A DNA stretch of 5,890 nucleotides from Candidatus Desantisiibacteriota bacterium. GTDB lineage: Bacteria; UBA9089; CG2-30-40-21. The translations under genes were made by a program, and so were the position numbers. The DNA lies in assembly GCA_016208205.1 (NCBI GenBank), contig JACQYP010000012.1, forward strand, positions 1 through 5,890, read 5' to 3'. The notes beneath the pieces are model-generated. The model did not search any database, was not told where the DNA came from, and saw only the letters and a program-made list of their open reading frames with translations. Shown piece by piece: positions 4,761 to 5,890 of this stretch (position 1 is the stretch's first letter; the number at the start of each line of letters is the position of its first letter).

Positions 4761-5510
4761 ATGTATAGCTTTCTCATTGCCCTCCAATTTTTAACAAGAC
4801 TAACTATAAATTCAAATATTGAGGTAACCGAAAAAGGGTTGGGTAAATCTGTAGCCTTCTTCCCGGCAATCGGTTGTATATTGGGTTGTATCCTGATTGT
4901 GGCAAATCTATTCCTGTCAAAGATTCTTTTTTTGTCTCCACCTACTGTAAATCTACTCATAATTATTATTCTTATCTATTTGACATGTGGACTTCATCTT
5001 GATGGATTAGCTGATACGATAGATGGTCTATCCGGAGCAAGGGAAAAGGAAAGAATTCTTTCTATTATGCGTGATAGTTGCGTTGGCGTGATGGGGGTAC
5101 TCAGCTTGATATGCCTTCTGGCTATGAAGGTATGTTTTTTGGGAGAGATACAGCCCCAGTTCAAGAATCAGACACTGCTGTTGATGCCGTTAATGGGACG
5201 GTGGGGAATAGTTATTGCCTGCTGTCTTGGTCATTATGCCAGAGAGGATGGTAAGGCAAAAGCATTTATCTCGCAAGCAGGTATCCCTGGATTGTTGATA
5301 GCAACTATCTTTACCGTGGGGCTGACATTTGCGTTAATCGGATGGAAGGGAATGCTATTGACCTTTCTTATCCCTCTTTTTGTCCTGATATGGATAAGGT
5401 ATCTAATTGGTACGATTGATGGGGTTACAGGTGATACGCTCGGTGCATGTTGTGAATGCAGTGAGGTATTGGTGTTAATAGGTATGCTTGCTTTGAATCG
5501 GATGGGATGA
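4761..5510 (+). CDS. cobS: Adenosylcobinamide-GDP ribazoletransferase (cobalamin synthase)
   Basis: CobS is an integral membrane enzyme that joins adenosylcobinamide-GDP to alpha-ribazole (or its phosphate) in the last steps of nucleotide-loop assembly of vitamin B12. The 249 residues match the family's usual length. Motifs are ALQFLTR (7-13), the Asp-rich GLHLDGLADTIDGL (77-90; D81, D85, D88, probably metal and substrate binding), IMRDSCVGVMG (102-112), LMGRW (144-148), YARED (159-163) and the C-terminal TGDTLGA (223-229) with CSEV (233-236). Hydrophobic segments lie around 35-52, 62-77, 107-127, 138-157, 175-193, 198-216 and 234-246. The start ATG follows a weak AGGA at 4748-4751. No other cobalamin gene is in view, and a repeat block separates it from rplY, so it may have its own unrecognised promoter. 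Alone it is consistent with salvage or with a split pathway. Key residues are intact. Confidence 0.93.
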   Translation: MYSFLIALQFLTRLTINSNIEVTEKGLGKSVAFFPAIGCILGCILIVANLFLSKILFLSPPTVNLLIIIILIYLTCGLHLDGLADTIDGLSGAREKERILSIMRDSCVGVMGVLSLICLLAMKVCFLGEIQPQFKNQTLLLMPLMGRWGIVIACCLGHYAREDGKAKAFISQAGIPGLLIATIFTVGLTFALIGWKGMLLTFLIPLFVLIWIRYLIGTIDGVTGDTLGACCECSEVLVLIGMLALNRMG

Positions 5511-5764
5511 TTTGTAAATTCCTTTTCTCTTTTATTACATTTGTTATCTGCTATGGCAGCCATGGTTTTGTTGACAGCAATTTCCTGATAATATCGTGTT
5601 CCTTTTGTTCCGCCAACATTTTCAAAAGGAACACTATTGAAAGTATCTTGCCACTGGTTTTGCTCAGCAAAGACATCATTCCAAAGCTCATCCGGCGTAG
5701 GAAAAGACGAAACAATTTCTTCTTTTTCTGTTTTTATCCTTGTGTCCCTTAATTCCTTAAGTTT
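5511..5764 (-). other. Possible gene remnant antisense downstream of cobS
   Basis: On the minus strand one frame is open from 5764 through the whole gap and on into the antisense of cobS (to 5234). The part outside cobS has a protein-like composition, with stretches such as FPTPDELWNDVFAEQNQWQD and GGTKGTRYYQEIAVNKTMAA, but no ATG, GTG or TTG upstream of the ATG at 5563 and no recognisable ribosome binding site. The frame has no natural end before cobS. It could be a fragment of a gene broken by rearrangement next to the transposase, or chance openness. I do not recognise a family. The plus-strand frame 5507-5752 looks like its shadow. Confidence 0.25.
5596..5634. repeat. 12-bp perfect inverted repeat downstream of cobS
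   Basis: GTGTTCCTTTTG (5596-5607) and CAAAAGGAACAC (5623-5634) form a perfect 12-bp stem with a 15-nt loop, 85 bp after the cobS stop. No T-tract follows on the plus strand. It may stabilise the cobS transcript end or be incidental to the minus-strand remnant. Weak evidence for function. Confidence 0.5.
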
Positions 5765-5890
5765 TTACAGGAAAGGTTGCCCATTCCTGCATTGTCCAAA
5801 CATGGTTGCTAAGTCCAGCCATCATTGCTGGAGTCCGTTTATTATATGTTTCTGTTCCTACTTTTTCACGAAGTGTCCTTACCGGCCAAC
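5757..5890 (-). CDS. Transposase, C-terminal end (partial, runs off window)
   Basis: The last 43 residues of a minus-strand reading frame, entering from beyond 5890 and ending at TAA 5759-5757. The sequence WPVRTLREKVGT, then RTPAMMAGLSNHVWTMQEW, resembles the C-terminus of DDE transposases that end in a TPAM-AGL-H-W signature, of the kind often annotated as IS1-like or unclassified insertion-sequence transposases. The DDE catalytic residues would lie outside the window, so activity cannot be judged. The insertion-sequence end and its terminal inverted repeat should lie to the left, between here and cobS, but I could not identify a matching repeat. Family assignment rests on recognition of the short motif only. 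Confidence 0.55.
   Translation of the reverse strand, partial: WPVRTLREKVGTETYNKRTPAMMAGLSNHVWTMQEWATFPVKT

Noticed and set aside
5507..5752. 81-codon plus-strand reading frame after cobS
   Set aside because: Phe/Arg/Lys-rich low-quality translation, overlaps the cobS stop, no ribosome binding site; probably the shadow of the minus-strand remnant.

Overview
The window is a piece of bacterial chromosome with moderate to low G+C by eye (not counted). It has five intact-looking plus-strand reading frames and, at the right edge, the 3' end of a minus-strand transposase. The gene content (GlmU-like nucleotidyltransferase, PRPP synthetase, ribosomal protein L25 with a CTC domain, cobalamin synthase CobS, predicted heavy-metal exporter) is bacterial. 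The many dispersed intergenic repeats, such as the GTCATTGCGAGGAGC type and the CACCGCAGAGACGCAGAG type, recall slow-growing or uncultured environmental lineages (planctomycete, Nitrospirota or candidate-phylum genomes). The sequence does not let me name a phylum.

Layout: (1) 1-187, leader with repeat fragments. (2) 188-1207, a polytopic membrane protein of the putative 10-TM heavy-metal/manganese exporter family (ArsP_2-like). (3) 1208-1853, a 646-bp gap holding a 442-bp composite palindrome (1208-1649), a good sigma70-type promoter (1671-1699) and heptamer-phased repeat DNA. (4) 1854-2717, a GlmU-like gene with an internal deletion and most of its acetyltransferase domain missing. (5) 2718-2964, a second imperfect palindrome. 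(6) 2965-3903, prs. (7) 3904-3982, a short gap with a 30-bp duplication of the prs 3' end and a hairpin. (8) 3983-4603, rplY/ctc. (9) 4604-4760, an inverted heptamer repeat block. (10) 4761-5510, cobS. (11) 5511-5756, non-coding or an antisense gene remnant. (12) 5757-5890, transposase C-terminus on the minus strand.

glmU, prs and rplY form a widely conserved cluster: UDP-GlcNAc synthesis for the cell envelope, PRPP supply for nucleotide, His and Trp synthesis, and a 5S rRNA-binding ribosomal protein. They are probably transcribed together from the promoter at 1671-1699. cobS stands where pth often follows rplY. It is the only cobalamin gene visible and is set apart by a repeat block.

I see no new multi-gene system. 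What deserves a second look is the density and variety of palindromic and 7-bp-phased repeats, which occupy nearly every intergenic gap, and the GlmU-like protein, whose in-frame deletion removes a segment that contains a metal-binding Asn in the family.
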